Shown piece after piece: positions 47,846 through 59,512 of a DNA stretch of 64,000 nucleotides. The DNA lies in contig NZ_AWXZ01000039.1 in assembly GCF_000496075.1 (NCBI RefSeq), positions 606,713-670,712 on the forward strand. The letters run 5' to 3'. The notes beneath the pieces were generated by a model. It did not search any database, had not been told where the DNA came from, and worked only from the letters and a program-made list of their open reading frames with translations. Positions within the stretch are counted from its first letter, which is position 1. Each line of letters starts with the position of its first letter. Made by a program: the position numbers and the translations under genes. Source of the DNA: Lutibaculum baratangense AMV1. Lineage in GTDB: Bacteria; Pseudomonadota; Alphaproteobacteria; Rhizobiales; Tepidamorphaceae.

Positions 47846-49322
47846 TCTCACCAGACTGACGATCGCCGAGGCGCGCGAAGGCCTCGACAAGAAGTCGTTC
47901 TCCGCGCGCGAGCTCACGCAGGCCTACCTCCAGGCGATGGAGGCCGCGCGCGATCTCAACGCCTACATCGTCGAGACGCCGGAGAGGGCGCTTCAGATGG
48001 CGGAGGCGAGCGATCGGCGGATCGCGGAAGGAACGGCCGGGCCGCTCGAGGGCATCCCGCTCGGCATCAAGGATCTCTTCTGCACGGAGGGCGTCCACAG
48101 CCAGGCCGCGAGCCACATCCTCGACGGCTTCGAGCCGCGCTACGAGTCGACGGTGACGTCCAATCTCTGGCGCGACGGCGCCGTCATGCTCGGCAAGCTC
48201 AACATGGACGAGTTCGCGATGGGCTCGTCGAACGAGACCTCGTATTACGGCCCGGTCAAGAACCCCTGGCGGTCGAAGGAGTCGAACGCCGATCTCGTGC
48301 CGGGCGGCTCGTCGGGCGGCTCGGCCTCGGCCGTCGCGGCCTTCCTCTGCGCCGGTGCGACCGCGACCGACACCGGCGGCTCGATCCGGCAGCCGGCCGC
48401 CTTCACGGGCACGGTCGGCATCAAGCCGACCTACGGCCGCTGCTCGCGCTGGGGCATCGTGGCATTCGCCTCCTCGCTCGACCAGGCCGGCCCGATCGCG
48501 CGCTCGGTGAAAGATGCGGCGATCCTCATGAACTCCATGGCGTCGGTCGATCCGAAGGACACGACGTCCGTCGACGTGCCCGTGCCCGACTACACCGAGG
48601 AAATCGGCCTGTCGCTCAAGGGCATGAAGATCGGCCTGCCGAAGGAGTACCGTCTCGACGGGATGCCGGAGGAGATCGAGCGGAAGTGGGCCGAGGGCGC
48701 CGCGTGGCTGAAGGACGCCGGCGCCGAGATCGTCGACATCTCGCTGCCCCACACGAAATACGCGCTGCCTGCCTACTACATCGTCGCGCCCGCCGAGGCC
48801 TCCTCGAACCTCGCCCGTTACGACGGCGTCCGCTACGGCCTCCGTGTCGACGGCGAGGATATCGCCGGCATGTACGAGAACACGCGCTCGGCAGGTTTCG
48901 GCGCGGAGGTGAAGCGGCGTATCCTGATCGGCACCTACGTGCTGTCGGCCGGCTACTACGATGCCTACTACCTCAAGGCGCAGAAGGTCCGCACGCTCAT
49001 CAAGCGCGACTTCGAGCAGGCCTTCGAGGCGGGCGTCGACGCCATCCTGACGCCTGCCACCCCGAGCGCCGCCTTCGGTCTCGGCTCCATGGCGACCGCC
49101 TCGCCCGTCGAGATGTACCTGAACGACATCTTCACCGTGACGGTGAACATGGCGGGCCTGCCCGGCATCGCGGTGCCCGCCGGGCTCAACGCCTCGGGCC
49201 TGCCGCTCGGCCTGCAACTCATCGGGCGGCCCTTCGACGAATCGACCCTCTTCCGGGCCGGGCAGGTCATCGAGGACGCCGCGGGGCGCGTCTCGCCCGA
49301 AGCCTGGTGGAAGGTCGCCTGA
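47829..49322 (+). CDS. gatA: Asp-tRNA(Asn)/Glu-tRNA(Gln) amidotransferase subunit GatA
   Basis: GatA is the glutaminase of the tRNA amidotransferase. The 497-residue protein is an amidase-signature enzyme: catalytic Lys81 in [10 protein letters not shown], the [15 protein letters not shown] stretch with the cis Ser, and [15 protein letters not shown] with the nucleophilic Ser. The ATG at 47829 lies inside the end of the GNAT gene; an AGG-type site is not clear. Confidence 0.97.
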   Translation: MDAVTDLTRLTIAEAREGLDKKSFSARELTQAYLQAMEAARDLNAYIVETPERALQMAEASDRRIAEGTAGPLEGIPLGIKDLFCTEGVHSQAASHILDGFEPRYESTVTSNLWRDGAVMLGKLNMDEFAMGSSNETSYYGPVKNPWRSKESNADLVPGGSSGGSASAVAAFLCAGATATDTGGSIRQPAAFTGTVGIKPTYGRCSRWGIVAFASSLDQAGPIARSVKDAAILMNSMASVDPKDTTSVDVPVPDYTEEIGLSLKGMKIGLPKEYRLDGMPEEIERKWAEGAAWLKDAGAEIVDISLPHTKYALPAYYIVAPAEASSNLARYDGVRYGLRVDGEDIAGMYENTRSAGFGAEVKRRILIGTYVLSAGYYDAYYLKAQKVRTLIKRDFEQAFEAGVDAILTPATPSAAFGLGSMATASPVEMYLNDIFTVTVNMAGLPGIAVPAGLNASGLPLGLQLIGRPFDESTLFRAGQVIEDAAGRVSPEAWWKVA

Positions 49323-49474
49323 TCCCCGTCCGCGCGAGCGGCTCGGTGCGCCGATAGGCCTCATGCGACGAAGGATGTCGCGCCTCTGCCGGCGGCGTCC
49401 GGGCGGGTAGGGTAGGGCGCCCGGCACGAGCCGGCGCAGCCGGGACGCCGTGGTCTCGCAAGGGAGAGGTTGAG

Positions 49475-50056
49475 ATGTTCGTACTCGTTCTCGGGCTCGT
49501 TCTGTTCCTGGGCGTCCATTCCGAGCGCATCGTCGCGCCGGGCTTCCGCGAGGCCTTCATCGCGCGCCGTGGCGACAATGCCTGGAAGGGCCTCTACTCC
49601 CTCCTGTCGCTTCTCGGCATCGTCCTCGTCGTCTGGGGCTACGGCCTCGCGCGCCTCGATCCGGTGGTGATCTACTCGCCGCCCGTCTGGATGCGGCACA
49701 TCTCGCTCGTGCTCCTGATGCCCGTCTTCGTGCTGATCGTGTCGGCCTATGCGCCGGGGCACATCAAGGCGAAGGCGAAGCACCCGATGCTCGCCGCGGT
49801 GAAGCTCTGGGCGTTCGCGCATTTGCTCGCGAACGGCACCCTCGCGGACGTGCTGCTGTTCGGCTCCTTTCTCGCCTGGGCGGTCGTCGACCGCATCTCG
49901 CTCAAGCGGCGCCCGGCCTCCAAGCCCGGGCACGAGGTGAAGGGCCAGCCGAACTGGGCGAACGACGTCATCGCTCTGGTCGTCGGCGCGACGATCTACG
50001 TCGCGTTCCTGCTTTTTCTGCACGAGTGGCTCATCGGCGTCTCCCCGCTGGCATGA
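49475..50056 (+). CDS. NnrU family membrane protein
   Basis: A 193-residue protein with about five membrane helices, of the NnrU family linked to nitric oxide metabolism and, in a wider sense, to isomerase-like 15-cis-zeta-carotene proteins. Seen are LVLFLGVHSERIVAP, the GDNAWKGLYSLLSLLGIVL helix, HPMLAAVKLWAFAHLLANG and the end block NDVIALVVGATIYVAF. No denitrification genes are nearby, so the role is open. Confidence 0.9.
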   Translation: MFVLVLGLVLFLGVHSERIVAPGFREAFIARRGDNAWKGLYSLLSLLGIVLVVWGYGLARLDPVVIYSPPVWMRHISLVLLMPVFVLIVSAYAPGHIKAKAKHPMLAAVKLWAFAHLLANGTLADVLLFGSFLAWAVVDRISLKRRPASKPGHEVKGQPNWANDVIALVVGATIYVAFLLFLHEWLIGVSPLA

Positions 50057-50193
50057 CGCGCCGGGAGCCTTGATCTCGCCGCACGGAAAACGTAAGCACG
50101 GCAGCAGACTGCGCGGGTTCCTGGAGAGCCGGCGGAAGCTCCTGACTGTCTGAAAGCCCACCACGCCAGCACGGGGATCCGAGGCGCCTCTTC

Positions 50194-51177
50194 ATGTCGG
50201 ACATTTTTCGTGAAGTCGATGAGGAGGTGCGCCGTGAGCAATATACCGCCCTCTGGAAGCGCTTCGCTCCGTTCATCATCGCCGTCGCCCTCCTGATCGT
50301 CGCCGGTGTCGGCGGCTGGCGCGCCTGGGAATGGTACGAGGCTCGCCGCGCGGCGGAGGCGGGAAGCCTCTATTTCGAGGCTGTCGGCCTCGCCACGCAG
50401 GGCCAGCACGAGCCGGCGAGCCAGGCCTTCGCGGAGATCGCGCGAGACGGTGGCGCCTACTCCGCCCTCGCGTCGCTCCGCCATGCCTCGGAGCTGGCGG
50501 CTGCGGGCGATCGTGACGGTGCGGTCGCGGCCTACGACGCCGTGGCGAACGATGCCTCGGTGCCGCGCCTCATGCGGGGGCTCGCGAGCATCAGAGCCGG
50601 CTATCTTCTCGTGGACAGCGCGGAGCCGCTGCAGCTCAGCGAACGTCTCGGCCCCTATCTCGGCGACGACGAGAGCCCCTGGCGCAACTCGGCCCTCGAG
50701 ATCGTCGGTCTCGCCCAGTACCGGGCCGGCGACTACGATGCGGCATCGTCCTCCTTCGAGCAGGTCCTCGCCGACCCAGCGGCTCCCCCGAGCCTGCTGC
50801 AGCGTGCCGAGATGATGTTCACGCTCCTGGCGGCCGGTGCGCCGGACGCGATCACCGCAGCGGAGCCCGCGCCCGAGCCTGTCACGCCGAATGCGTCAGG
50901 CGTCCCCCTCACGCCGGCGGCGCCCGGAGCGCTGTCCGTTCCGGGCACGTCCGGCACCTCCGACCCCTTCGAGGTTCCGTCCGCACCTTCTGATCTCGAC
51001 GAGCGGGCGAACGATCCCGCTCCCGCCGGCGACCCCGAAGGCGAAGCGGCGCCCGAGCCGGCTCCGCTTCCGGCGACGGAAGAGACGCCGACGCCTCAGG
51101 CGGAGGAAGCTCTGCCGTCCGAACCGACTTCGCCCGAAGATCCGTCCGCAGCCGGCACAAACGGGGACACGCAATGA
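50194..51177 (+). CDS. YfgM-like TPR protein with membrane anchor
   Basis: A 327-residue protein with a cytoplasmic N-terminus (MSDIFREVDEEVRREQYTALW), one membrane helix (PFIIAVALLIVAGVGGW) and a periplasmic tetratricopeptide-like region to about residue 215, followed by a Pro/Ala/Glu-rich tail. It resembles YfgM, which works with PpiD/SecYEG and stands before bamB-der in many bacteria. The stop overlaps the BamB-like gene by four bases. Confidence 0.88.
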   Translation: MSDIFREVDEEVRREQYTALWKRFAPFIIAVALLIVAGVGGWRAWEWYEARRAAEAGSLYFEAVGLATQGQHEPASQAFAEIARDGGAYSALASLRHASELAAAGDRDGAVAAYDAVANDASVPRLMRGLASIRAGYLLVDSAEPLQLSERLGPYLGDDESPWRNSALEIVGLAQYRAGDYDAASSSFEQVLADPAAPPSLLQRAEMMFTLLAAGAPDAITAAEPAPEPVTPNASGVPLTPAAPGALSVPGTSGTSDPFEVPSAPSDLDERANDPAPAGDPEGEAAPEPAPLPATEETPTPQAEEALPSEPTSPEDPSAAGTNGDTQ

Positions 51178-52514
51178 CGTCTTCAAGATCCTATGCCGCC
51201 ACGCGCGCCTGTGCAGCAGCCCTTGCCTGCGGGATGCTCCTCTCGGGTTGTTCCGACTCGCTCGAGAACTTCAACCCCGTCAACTTCAACCCCTTCAAGC
51301 AGCCGGAGCAGAGGCTTCCGGGGGAGCGGCGCGGCATCCTCGCCGACACGGCCGCGACCGCGCCGGACCAGGCAGCCGGTGGAAACGTCTCGATACCCGG
51401 CCCCTCCGGCCTGTCGGCCTGGGCCCAGCCGGGCGGCGTGCCGAGCAATGCGCCGGGCAACGTGTCGCTGACGCCGGGCCAGCCCTGGAGCGCGCGTGTC
51501 GCCGAGGTCGAACGGCGGGGCCGGCTCGCCGCGTCTCCGGTCGTCGACGACGGGCGCGCCTATGTGATGGCCACGGACGGGACCGTCTCCGCCTTCTCGA
51601 TTTCCGGCGGCGGCCGGGCCTGGTCGGTCAGCACCCGCCCCGAGGGCGAGCGCGGCCGGGGCTATGGCGGCGGTCTCGCATCCGGCAGCGGCGTGCTCGT
51701 CGTCGCGACGCCCTACAAGTCCGTGGTCGGGCTCGATCCGGCGACCGGCGGCGTCGTGTGGACGTCGAACGTTCCCGCGCCTCCTCGCGGGGCCCCCACG
51801 GTGGCAGACGGCACGGCTTATGTCGTGACCTCCGACAACGTCCTCGTCGCGCTGAACGTCGCCGACGGCTCGGAGAAGTGGCGGCATCGCGGGATCGGCG
51901 AGGCGACAGGCGTCTTCGGCAGCGCCAGCCCCGCGGTCAGCGGCGGCAAGGTGGTGGTGCCGTACAGCTCCGGCGAGATCATCGTCTTCAACGCGTCCGA
52001 CGGCACGCCGGCCTGGCTCGACGCGCTGACGGGCGCGAGCCGGCTTACCTCCGTCTCGGGAATCGACGACGTGTCCCGCCCGGTCGTCTTCGACGGCACG
52101 GTCTACGCCGTCAGCGTTTCCGGGCGGATGATCGCCACGAGCCTGTCCAACGGCGAGCGCCGGTGGGCCCAGAGCGTCGCGAGCTCCCACACGCCCGCCG
52201 TCGCCGGCAACTCGATCTTCGTGGCGACGCTCGAAGGTGCCGTCGTGGCTCTCGACCGGGCCACCGGCAAGATCCGCTGGCGGACGCCCGTCACGAACGA
52301 CAGGGGCAGCCGCGTCGACCTCGCCGGCCCGCTCCTGGCCGGTAGCCAGCTCTGGGTCGGGACGTCCGACGGCCGGGTGCTGATCATCGATCCTGCGTCG
52401 GGCCAGCTGACGGGGGCGCAGAATGTCGGCAACCCGGTCTTCCTCCCGCCGATCGCGGCTGGCGGGCGCGTCCTCGTCCTCGACAATGCCGGCAATCTGT
52501 CGGCGGTCAACTGA
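51174..52514 (+). CDS. bamB: BamB-like PQQ beta-propeller lipoprotein
   Basis: A 446-residue lipoprotein. The lipobox LLSGC places the lipidated Cys at 26; the rest is an eight-bladed propeller with repeats such as [39 protein letters not shown] and [17 protein letters not shown]. BamB is part of the BAM complex that inserts outer membrane proteins. Overlap with the YfgM-like gene and der downstream is the classical order. Confidence 0.93.
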   Translation: MTSSRSYAATRACAAALACGMLLSGCSDSLENFNPVNFNPFKQPEQRLPGERRGILADTAATAPDQAAGGNVSIPGPSGLSAWAQPGGVPSNAPGNVSLTPGQPWSARVAEVERRGRLAASPVVDDGRAYVMATDGTVSAFSISGGGRAWSVSTRPEGERGRGYGGGLASGSGVLVVATPYKSVVGLDPATGGVVWTSNVPAPPRGAPTVADGTAYVVTSDNVLVALNVADGSEKWRHRGIGEATGVFGSASPAVSGGKVVVPYSSGEIIVFNASDGTPAWLDALTGASRLTSVSGIDDVSRPVVFDGTVYAVSVSGRMIATSLSNGERRWAQSVASSHTPAVAGNSIFVATLEGAVVALDRATGKIRWRTPVTNDRGSRVDLAGPLLAGSQLWVGTSDGRVLIIDPASGQLTGAQNVGNPVFLPPIAAGGRVLVLDNAGNLSAVN

Positions 52515-52543
52515 CGGCGTTCAAGGTCGCGAAGGACGTGCCG

Positions 52544-53920
52544 ATGAGGGATGATCCCCGGTTGACGGTCGCCATCGTCGGCCGACCGAACGTCGGCAAG
52601 TCGACGCTGTTCAACCGCCTTGTCGGGCGGCGCCTCGCGATCGTCCACGACGAGCCAGGCGTCACGCGCGACCGCCGGGAAGGCGAGGGCCGCATCGGCG
52701 ACCTGAGGTTTCGCGTCATCGACACGGCGGGACTGGAAGATGCCCCGGCCGACAGCCTCGCCGGCCGGATGCGGACGCAGACCGAGGCGGCGATCGAGGA
52801 CGCGGACGTCGCGCTCTTCCTCGTCGACGCGCGCTCGGGGCTCATGCCCGACGACCACTATTTCGGCGAGGTGCTGCGCCGCGCTGGCAAGCCGGTCATC
52901 CTGATCGCCAACAAGAGCGAGGGCAGTGCCAGCGACGCGGGCTACTACGAGGCCTTCTCGCTCGGGCTCGGCGAGCCGGTGGCGCTCTCGGCGGAACACG
53001 GGCTGGGCCTCGCGGATCTCGCCGATGCACTCGAGCGGCAGGCGGAGGAGCACGCGCAGCGCGTCGAGCCCGCCCCCGCCGAGCAGGCAGCGTCGGAGGA
53101 GGACGAGACGGGGCCGATCCGCATCGCGATCGTCGGCCGGCCGAACGTGGGCAAGTCCACGCTGATCAACCGCCTGATCGGCTCGGAGCGGCTTCTGACC
53201 GGCCCGGAGGCCGGCATCACGCGCGACGCCATCACGCTCGACTGGGAGTGGAAGGGCAGGCCGGTCCAGCTCGTCGACACGGCCGGCATGCGGCGCAAGG
53301 CACGCGTGCAGGAGAAGCTCGAGAAGCTGTCGGTCGCCGATACGCTGCGGGCGGTCCGGTTCGCGCATGTGGTCGTCGTCGTGATCGACATCGACCAGCC
53401 CTTCGAGAAGCAGGACCTGCAGATCGCCGACCTCGTCGTGCGGGAGGGCAGGGCGCTCGTCATCGCGTTCAACAAGTGGGATCGTGCGGAGGATGCCGAC
53501 GCGCAGCTGCGCGACCTGCGGCTCGAGGCCGACCGGCTCATCGCGCAGGTGCGGGGCATGCCGACAGTCCCCGTCTCGGGCCTGGCCGGCCGCGGCCTCG
53601 ACAACCTGATGAAGGCGGTCTTCAAGACCTACGAGCGCTGGAACCGCCGCGTCTCGACGGGCGAGCTCAACCGCTGGTTCGCCGAGCTTCTCGAGCACCA
53701 CCAGCCGCCGGCCGTGGCGGGTCGCCGGATCCGCCTGCGCTACATCACGCAGGTCTCGTCGCGGCCGCCGACCTTCGTGTGCTTCTGCTCACGGCCCGAA
53801 GCCCTGCCCGAATCCTACAAGCGCTACCTCGTGAACGGGCTGCGCGAGACCTTCGACCTCGAGGGAATCCCGGTGAGGCTTCTCCTGCGCAAGCAGGAGA
53901 ACCCGTACGACAAGTCATAG
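52544..53920 (+). CDS. der: Ribosome biogenesis GTPase Der
   Basis: Der has two GTPase domains and works in 50S assembly. Both G1 motifs are GRPNVGKST (first near residue 14, second near residue 198), with DTAG and NKSEG/NKWD for the others, and a C-terminal KH-like domain ([17 protein letters not shown]). The ATG at 52544 is preferred to the GTG at 52538 because AAGGAC precedes it. The 458-residue length is usual. Confidence 0.97.
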   Translation: MRDDPRLTVAIVGRPNVGKSTLFNRLVGRRLAIVHDEPGVTRDRREGEGRIGDLRFRVIDTAGLEDAPADSLAGRMRTQTEAAIEDADVALFLVDARSGLMPDDHYFGEVLRRAGKPVILIANKSEGSASDAGYYEAFSLGLGEPVALSAEHGLGLADLADALERQAEEHAQRVEPAPAEQAASEEDETGPIRIAIVGRPNVGKSTLINRLIGSERLLTGPEAGITRDAITLDWEWKGRPVQLVDTAGMRRKARVQEKLEKLSVADTLRAVRFAHVVVVVIDIDQPFEKQDLQIADLVVREGRALVIAFNKWDRAEDADAQLRDLRLEADRLIAQVRGMPTVPVSGLAGRGLDNLMKAVFKTYERWNRRVSTGELNRWFAELLEHHQPPAVAGRRIRLRYITQVSSRPPTFVCFCSRPEALPESYKRYLVNGLRETFDLEGIPVRLLLRKQENPYDKS

Positions 53921-53956
53921 AGGCGGGCGGAAGGACCGCGGAGGCAGCGCGCGGCC

Positions 53957-54697
53957 TCAGGCCGCGGGGCCGGGCGACATCCAGCTGCGGCTCGGCCAGT
54001 CATAGACCTCGCCGTTGCGGTCGAGTTCCGGCGAGAGCATATCGACGATCGCCGGGGCGAGCTCGCTCGGGTGCGGCAGGCTCTGCGGATCCTCGCCCGG
54101 CATGGCCTTCGCGCGCATCGCCGTGCGCACCGGGCCCGGGTTGAAGAGGTTCGCCCTCAGCGGCGTCATCGCCACTTCCTGCGAGTAGATCCGGACCATC
54201 ATCTCGAGCGCCGCCTTCGACACGCTGTAGGGCCCCCAATAGGCCTTCGCGCGCCGGGCCGCGCCGGAGGTCATGAAGACCGCGCGCCCGGCGTCCGACT
54301 TTCTCAGAAGCGGATCGAGCGAGCGCAGGAGCCGCCAGTTGGCCGTGAGGTTCACGGTCATCGTCTGCTCCCAGTCCTTCGCCTTGACCTGCGAGAGCGG
54401 CGCGAGGACACCCAGCACCCCGGCATTGGCGATCAGCGCGTCGAGCCGCCCCCAGCGCTCGTGGATCGAGGCGCCGAGCCGGTCGAGGGCCTGCATGTCC
54501 GTGATGTCGAGCGGCACGAGGGTCGCGCTGCCCCCGAGAGCGCGAACCTCGTCGTCGAGCTCCTCGAGCCCCCCCACCGTCCGGGCGACGAGCACCTGGT
54601 GGATGCCCGTCTTGGCGAGTTCCTTGGCGACGGCGTATCCGATGCCGCGCGAGGCGCCGGTCAGGACGGCGACGCGGTTCTTGAGGTCGAGGGTCAT
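53957..54697 (-). CDS. SDR family NAD(P)-dependent oxidoreductase
   Basis: A 246-residue classical SDR: LTGASRGIG, the LIANAGVLG motif, the catalytic Ser in FMTSGAA and YSVSK. It follows purF by 25 bases on the same strand, a placement I recall from other Rhizobiales, which argues for a shared transcript but not for a role in purine synthesis. The substrate is unknown. It converges on der. Confidence 0.92.
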   Translation of the reverse strand: MTLDLKNRVAVLTGASRGIGYAVAKELAKTGIHQVLVARTVGGLEELDDEVRALGGSATLVPLDITDMQALDRLGASIHERWGRLDALIANAGVLGVLAPLSQVKAKDWEQTMTVNLTANWRLLRSLDPLLRKSDAGRAVFMTSGAARRAKAYWGPYSVSKAALEMMVRIYSQEVAMTPLRANLFNPGPVRTAMRAKAMPGEDPQSLPHPSELAPAIVDMLSPELDRNGEVYDWPSRSWMSPGPAA

Positions 54698-54722
54698 GTG
54701 GTCTCGGGCTTAGGCTCTTGGA

Positions 54723-56201
54723 TCAGGCGGTCTCGGCGAGAAGCGACAGCTGCTGCGCGCGTTCGGCTGCGGTGATGTCCCGCAGCGGCGTGGGATAGTC
54801 CCCGGTGAAGCAGTGGTCGGTATATTGCGGGCTGTCGTTGTCGCGGCGCTCGTGACCCATCGCGCGGTAGGTCCCGTCGACGGACAGGAAGGAGAGCGAG
54901 TCGGCGCCGATGAAGTCGCGCATCTCCTCGAGCGTCATCGTCGCGGCGAGGAGCTTCTCCCGCTCCGGCGTGTCGATACCGTAATAGTCGGAGTGCGTGA
55001 TCGGCGGGCTCGCAATCCGCATGTGAACTTCGGTTGCGCCGGCCTCCCGCATCATGCGGACGATCTTCACGGACGTCGTCCCGCGCACGAGGCTGTCGTC
55101 GATCAGGACGACACGCTTGCCGGCCACCTGTGAGCGGTTGGCGTTGTGCTTCAGGCGGACGCCGAGCGCACGGATCTGCTGGGTCGGCTCGATGAAGGTG
55201 CGGCCGACATAGTGGTTGCGGATGATGCCGAGCTCGAAGGGGATACCGGATTCCTGGGCGTAGCCGATGGCGGCGGGGACGCCCGAATCCGGAACGGGCA
55301 CGATCACGTCGGCATCTGTCGCCGTCTCGCGGGCGAGCTCGACGCCGAGCTTCTTGCGGACCTCGTAGACGCTCTTGCCCCCGACGACGGAGTCGGGCCG
55401 GGCGAAGTAGATGTACTCGAAGATGCAGGGGCGCGGGTTGCGCGGGGCGAAGGGCCGGTGGCTCTCGATGCCGTCCTGCGAGATGACGATCACCTCGCCG
55501 TTCTCGATGTCGCGGACGAACTTCGCGCCGATGATGTCGAGCGCGCAGCTCTCCGAGGCGAGGATCGGCGTGCCGTCGAGATCGCCGAGGCAGAGCGGGC
55601 GGATGCCGAGGGGGTCGCGCGCGCCGATCAGCTTCTTGTTCGTCATCGCGACGAGCGAATAGGCGCCCTCGATCTGCTGGAGCGCGTCGAGGAACTTGTC
55701 GACGAGCTTCGCCTTCGGGCTGCGCGCCACGAGGTGGAGGATCACCTCGGTGTCCGACGTCGACTGGCAGATCGCGCCGTCGCGGATCAGCTGCTTCCTG
55801 AGCGTGAGCGCGTTCGTCAGGTTGCCGTTGTGGCACACCGCGAAGCCGCCGCCGGCGAGATCGGCGAAGAGCGGCTGCACGTTGCGGAGGATCGTCTCGC
55901 CGGTCGTCGAGTAGCGGACATGGCCGATCGCCATCTCGCCCGCCAGCCGCTCGATCACGGAGCGTTTCGAGAAATGATCGCCGACGAGGCCGAGCCGGCG
56001 CTCGGACTGGAAGCGCTGGCCGTCGAAGGAGACGATGCCCGCCGCCTCCTGCCCGCGGTGCTGCAGGGCGTGGAGGCCGAGGGCCGTCAGGGCCGAGGCG
56101 TCCAGATGCCCGAACACGCCGAAGACGCCGCATTCCTCGCGGAGGCGGTCCTCGTCGGGATCGAACGGTGACGAAAGCTCGTGTGCGTCGCTCGAATGCA
56201 T
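54723..56201 (-). CDS. purF: Amidophosphoribosyltransferase
   Basis: PurF makes phosphoribosylamine from PRPP and glutamine, the first step of purine synthesis. The 492-residue protein has a short propeptide before the nucleophile Cys24 (EECGVFGVFG), the glutaminase motif ALQHRGQEAAGI, and the PRPP loop VVLIDDSLVRGTT. It is 44 bases after cvpA. Repression by PurR is not evident in this sequence. Confidence 0.97.
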   Translation of the reverse strand: MHSSDAHELSSPFDPDEDRLREECGVFGVFGHLDASALTALGLHALQHRGQEAAGIVSFDGQRFQSERRLGLVGDHFSKRSVIERLAGEMAIGHVRYSTTGETILRNVQPLFADLAGGGFAVCHNGNLTNALTLRKQLIRDGAICQSTSDTEVILHLVARSPKAKLVDKFLDALQQIEGAYSLVAMTNKKLIGARDPLGIRPLCLGDLDGTPILASESCALDIIGAKFVRDIENGEVIVISQDGIESHRPFAPRNPRPCIFEYIYFARPDSVVGGKSVYEVRKKLGVELARETATDADVIVPVPDSGVPAAIGYAQESGIPFELGIIRNHYVGRTFIEPTQQIRALGVRLKHNANRSQVAGKRVVLIDDSLVRGTTSVKIVRMMREAGATEVHMRIASPPITHSDYYGIDTPEREKLLAATMTLEEMRDFIGADSLSFLSVDGTYRAMGHERRDNDSPQYTDHCFTGDYPTPLRDITAAERAQQLSLLAETA

Positions 56202-56245
56202 CGAGGACTCCTCAGATCAAGAGACAAAACCCTCGCGGCCCGGCG

Positions 56246-56905
56246 CTACCGGGCGCCGGCCGTGCTGTCGAGGAGCTGGTCGAGGTCGCCGCGCTCGTTC
56301 GGCGCGTAGCCCTGCTCGGTCGGCTGTTCCAGGGCCTCCGGATCCTCGCCCGGCTGCGGCGCGCCGGAGGGGGGCACGTCGTCCCCGCGGCCGCGGTTGC
56401 GCAGCCGGTCGAGAATGGCCTCCTCCGGATCCTCCGGAAGCAGCGCGATGATCGCGGCGCCGGTGTCCTGCAAGAGGTCCTTCGACCGGGCCTCGACCAC
56501 CCATCTAGGCTGATTTTCCTCCGGCACAAGCCAGGCGAAGAAAAGATAGCCGATGACGACGATCAGAAGCCCGCGCGCGAGCCCGAAGACGAAGCCGAGG
56601 CTGCGGTCGACCGCGCCGATTCGGCTGTCGAGAATGAAATCGGAGATCCGCATCGTGATGAACGACACGATGATCAGCGTCAGCACGAACACGCCGAGCG
56701 CGAGCGAGATGTCGGCCAGCCAGTCGGGCTGCAGCTGCTCGCGCACCATGCCCTGGAAGCGCGGGAACGTGTAGAGCGTCACGAGAGCGGCGGCGACCCA
56801 CGAGGCGATTGACAGCACCTCCCGCGTCAGTCCGCGAACCATAGCCAAGAGCCCGGATATGAGCATCACTATGACGACGATGAAATCCAGGCCGGTGATG
56901 ACCAT
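56246..56905 (-). CDS. cvpA: CvpA family membrane protein
   Basis: A 219-residue inner-membrane protein with four hydrophobic segments, opening with LDFIVVIVMLISGLLAMVRG and with the TREVLSIASWVAA block of the CvpA family. In E. coli it is needed for colicin V production and stands before purF, as here. The C-terminal 60 residues are polar and disordered. Confidence 0.93.
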   Translation of the reverse strand: MVITGLDFIVVIVMLISGLLAMVRGLTREVLSIASWVAAALVTLYTFPRFQGMVREQLQPDWLADISLALGVFVLTLIIVSFITMRISDFILDSRIGAVDRSLGFVFGLARGLLIVVIGYLFFAWLVPEENQPRWVVEARSKDLLQDTGAAIIALLPEDPEEAILDRLRNRGRGDDVPPSGAPQPGEDPEALEQPTEQGYAPNERGDLDQLLDSTAGAR

Positions 56906-56981
56906 AAAGGCGTGTCCCTTCTGTGCGCCCGCTCGTCCCGGGGCGGTGACTAAATAAGCTGAATCCGCACACTACGCAAAG

Positions 56982-58363
<1,382 letters not shown>

Positions 58364-58364
<1 letters not shown>

Positions 58365-59512
58365 CAGGTCGCGGGTCCGCCGGCATACTGGCGAAGGAAG
58401 CGCGGGCCGAGACGGGTGAGGATCTCATAGCCGATCGTGCCGCAGAGCCGCGCCACGTCGTCGACCGTGAATTCCTCGCCGATCAGCACGACTTCCCGGC
58501 CCGGGGCCACGGCGTCCTCGGGAAGGTCGGTCACGTCGACGGCGACGAGGTCCATCGAGACGCGTCCCACGAGCGGGGCCGGAGTGCCGTCGATGAACGC
58601 CGATCCGCCGGCGCGCGCGTCCGATCCGCCGGCCAGCCTGACATAGCCGTCGGCATATCCCGCGGAGAGGATCGCGAGCCGGCTGTCGCGCCTGAGGTGC
58701 TGGACCGCGCCGTAGCCGACGGCCTCGCCCGCCTTCGCGTCGCGCAGCTGCACGATGCGAGCCGTCACTGTCACGACGTTGCGCATCGGGTTCTGCGCGC
58801 CGTTAACAGCAGCTCCCCCGTAGAGCGCGATGCCGGGTCGGACGAGATCGTAGTGGAACGCAGCATCGCGCAGGGTCGCCGCCGAGTTCGCGAAGGAGGC
58901 GGGGGCGGCCGGCAGCAGCGCCCGCGCCTCGTCGAAGCGGCGCCTCTGCGCCTCGGTCGCGGGGTCGGAGAGGTCGTCGGCGCACGCGGGGTGCGTCATC
59001 ACGAGGGCGATCTCGAACTGGTCGAGCGCTCCCGATCCGGAGAGGGCGCGGCATTGCTCGAGCGAGAGGCCGAGCCTGTTCATGCCTGTATCGGCATGAA
59101 GGGCCGCGGCGAGCGGCTTCCCGTGGGAGCGGCAGAACTCCGCCCACTCCTCTATCTCCGGCGGCGATCCGAGCACCGGCCGCACGCGCGCCTCCGCGAA
59201 GGCGCCGGCGCAGCCGGGCGCGAGCCCCCCGAGCGCATAGACGGTCGCATCGGGCGCGAGCGCCTTGACGCGCCGCGCCTCGGCGAGGATCGCGGTGAAG
59301 AACGTGCGGCAGCCCGCGGCGGAGAGCGCGGGAACCGCCCCCTCGACCCCCGTGCCGTAGGCATCGGCCTTCACGACGGCGGCGGCCTCGGCCGGGCCCG
59401 CGCGCGCGGCGAGGGCGCGATAGTTCTCCGCGAGGGCGTCGAGGTCGACGATCAGGCGCCCGGCATGCGCGCTGAGCTCCTCGGGCGATACCCGCGTTGG
59501 AGGCAGGCTCAT
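58364..59512 (-). CDS. alr: Alanine racemase
   Basis: Alr makes D-alanine for peptidoglycan. The 382-residue protein has the PLP lysine in VVKADAYGTG, HADTGMNRLGL, the block RPGIALYGG and the second-domain tyrosine region VGYGAVQ with GRVSMDL. The ATG at 59512 overlaps the dnaB stop by four bases. A second supplier of D-Ala is not in the window. Confidence 0.96.
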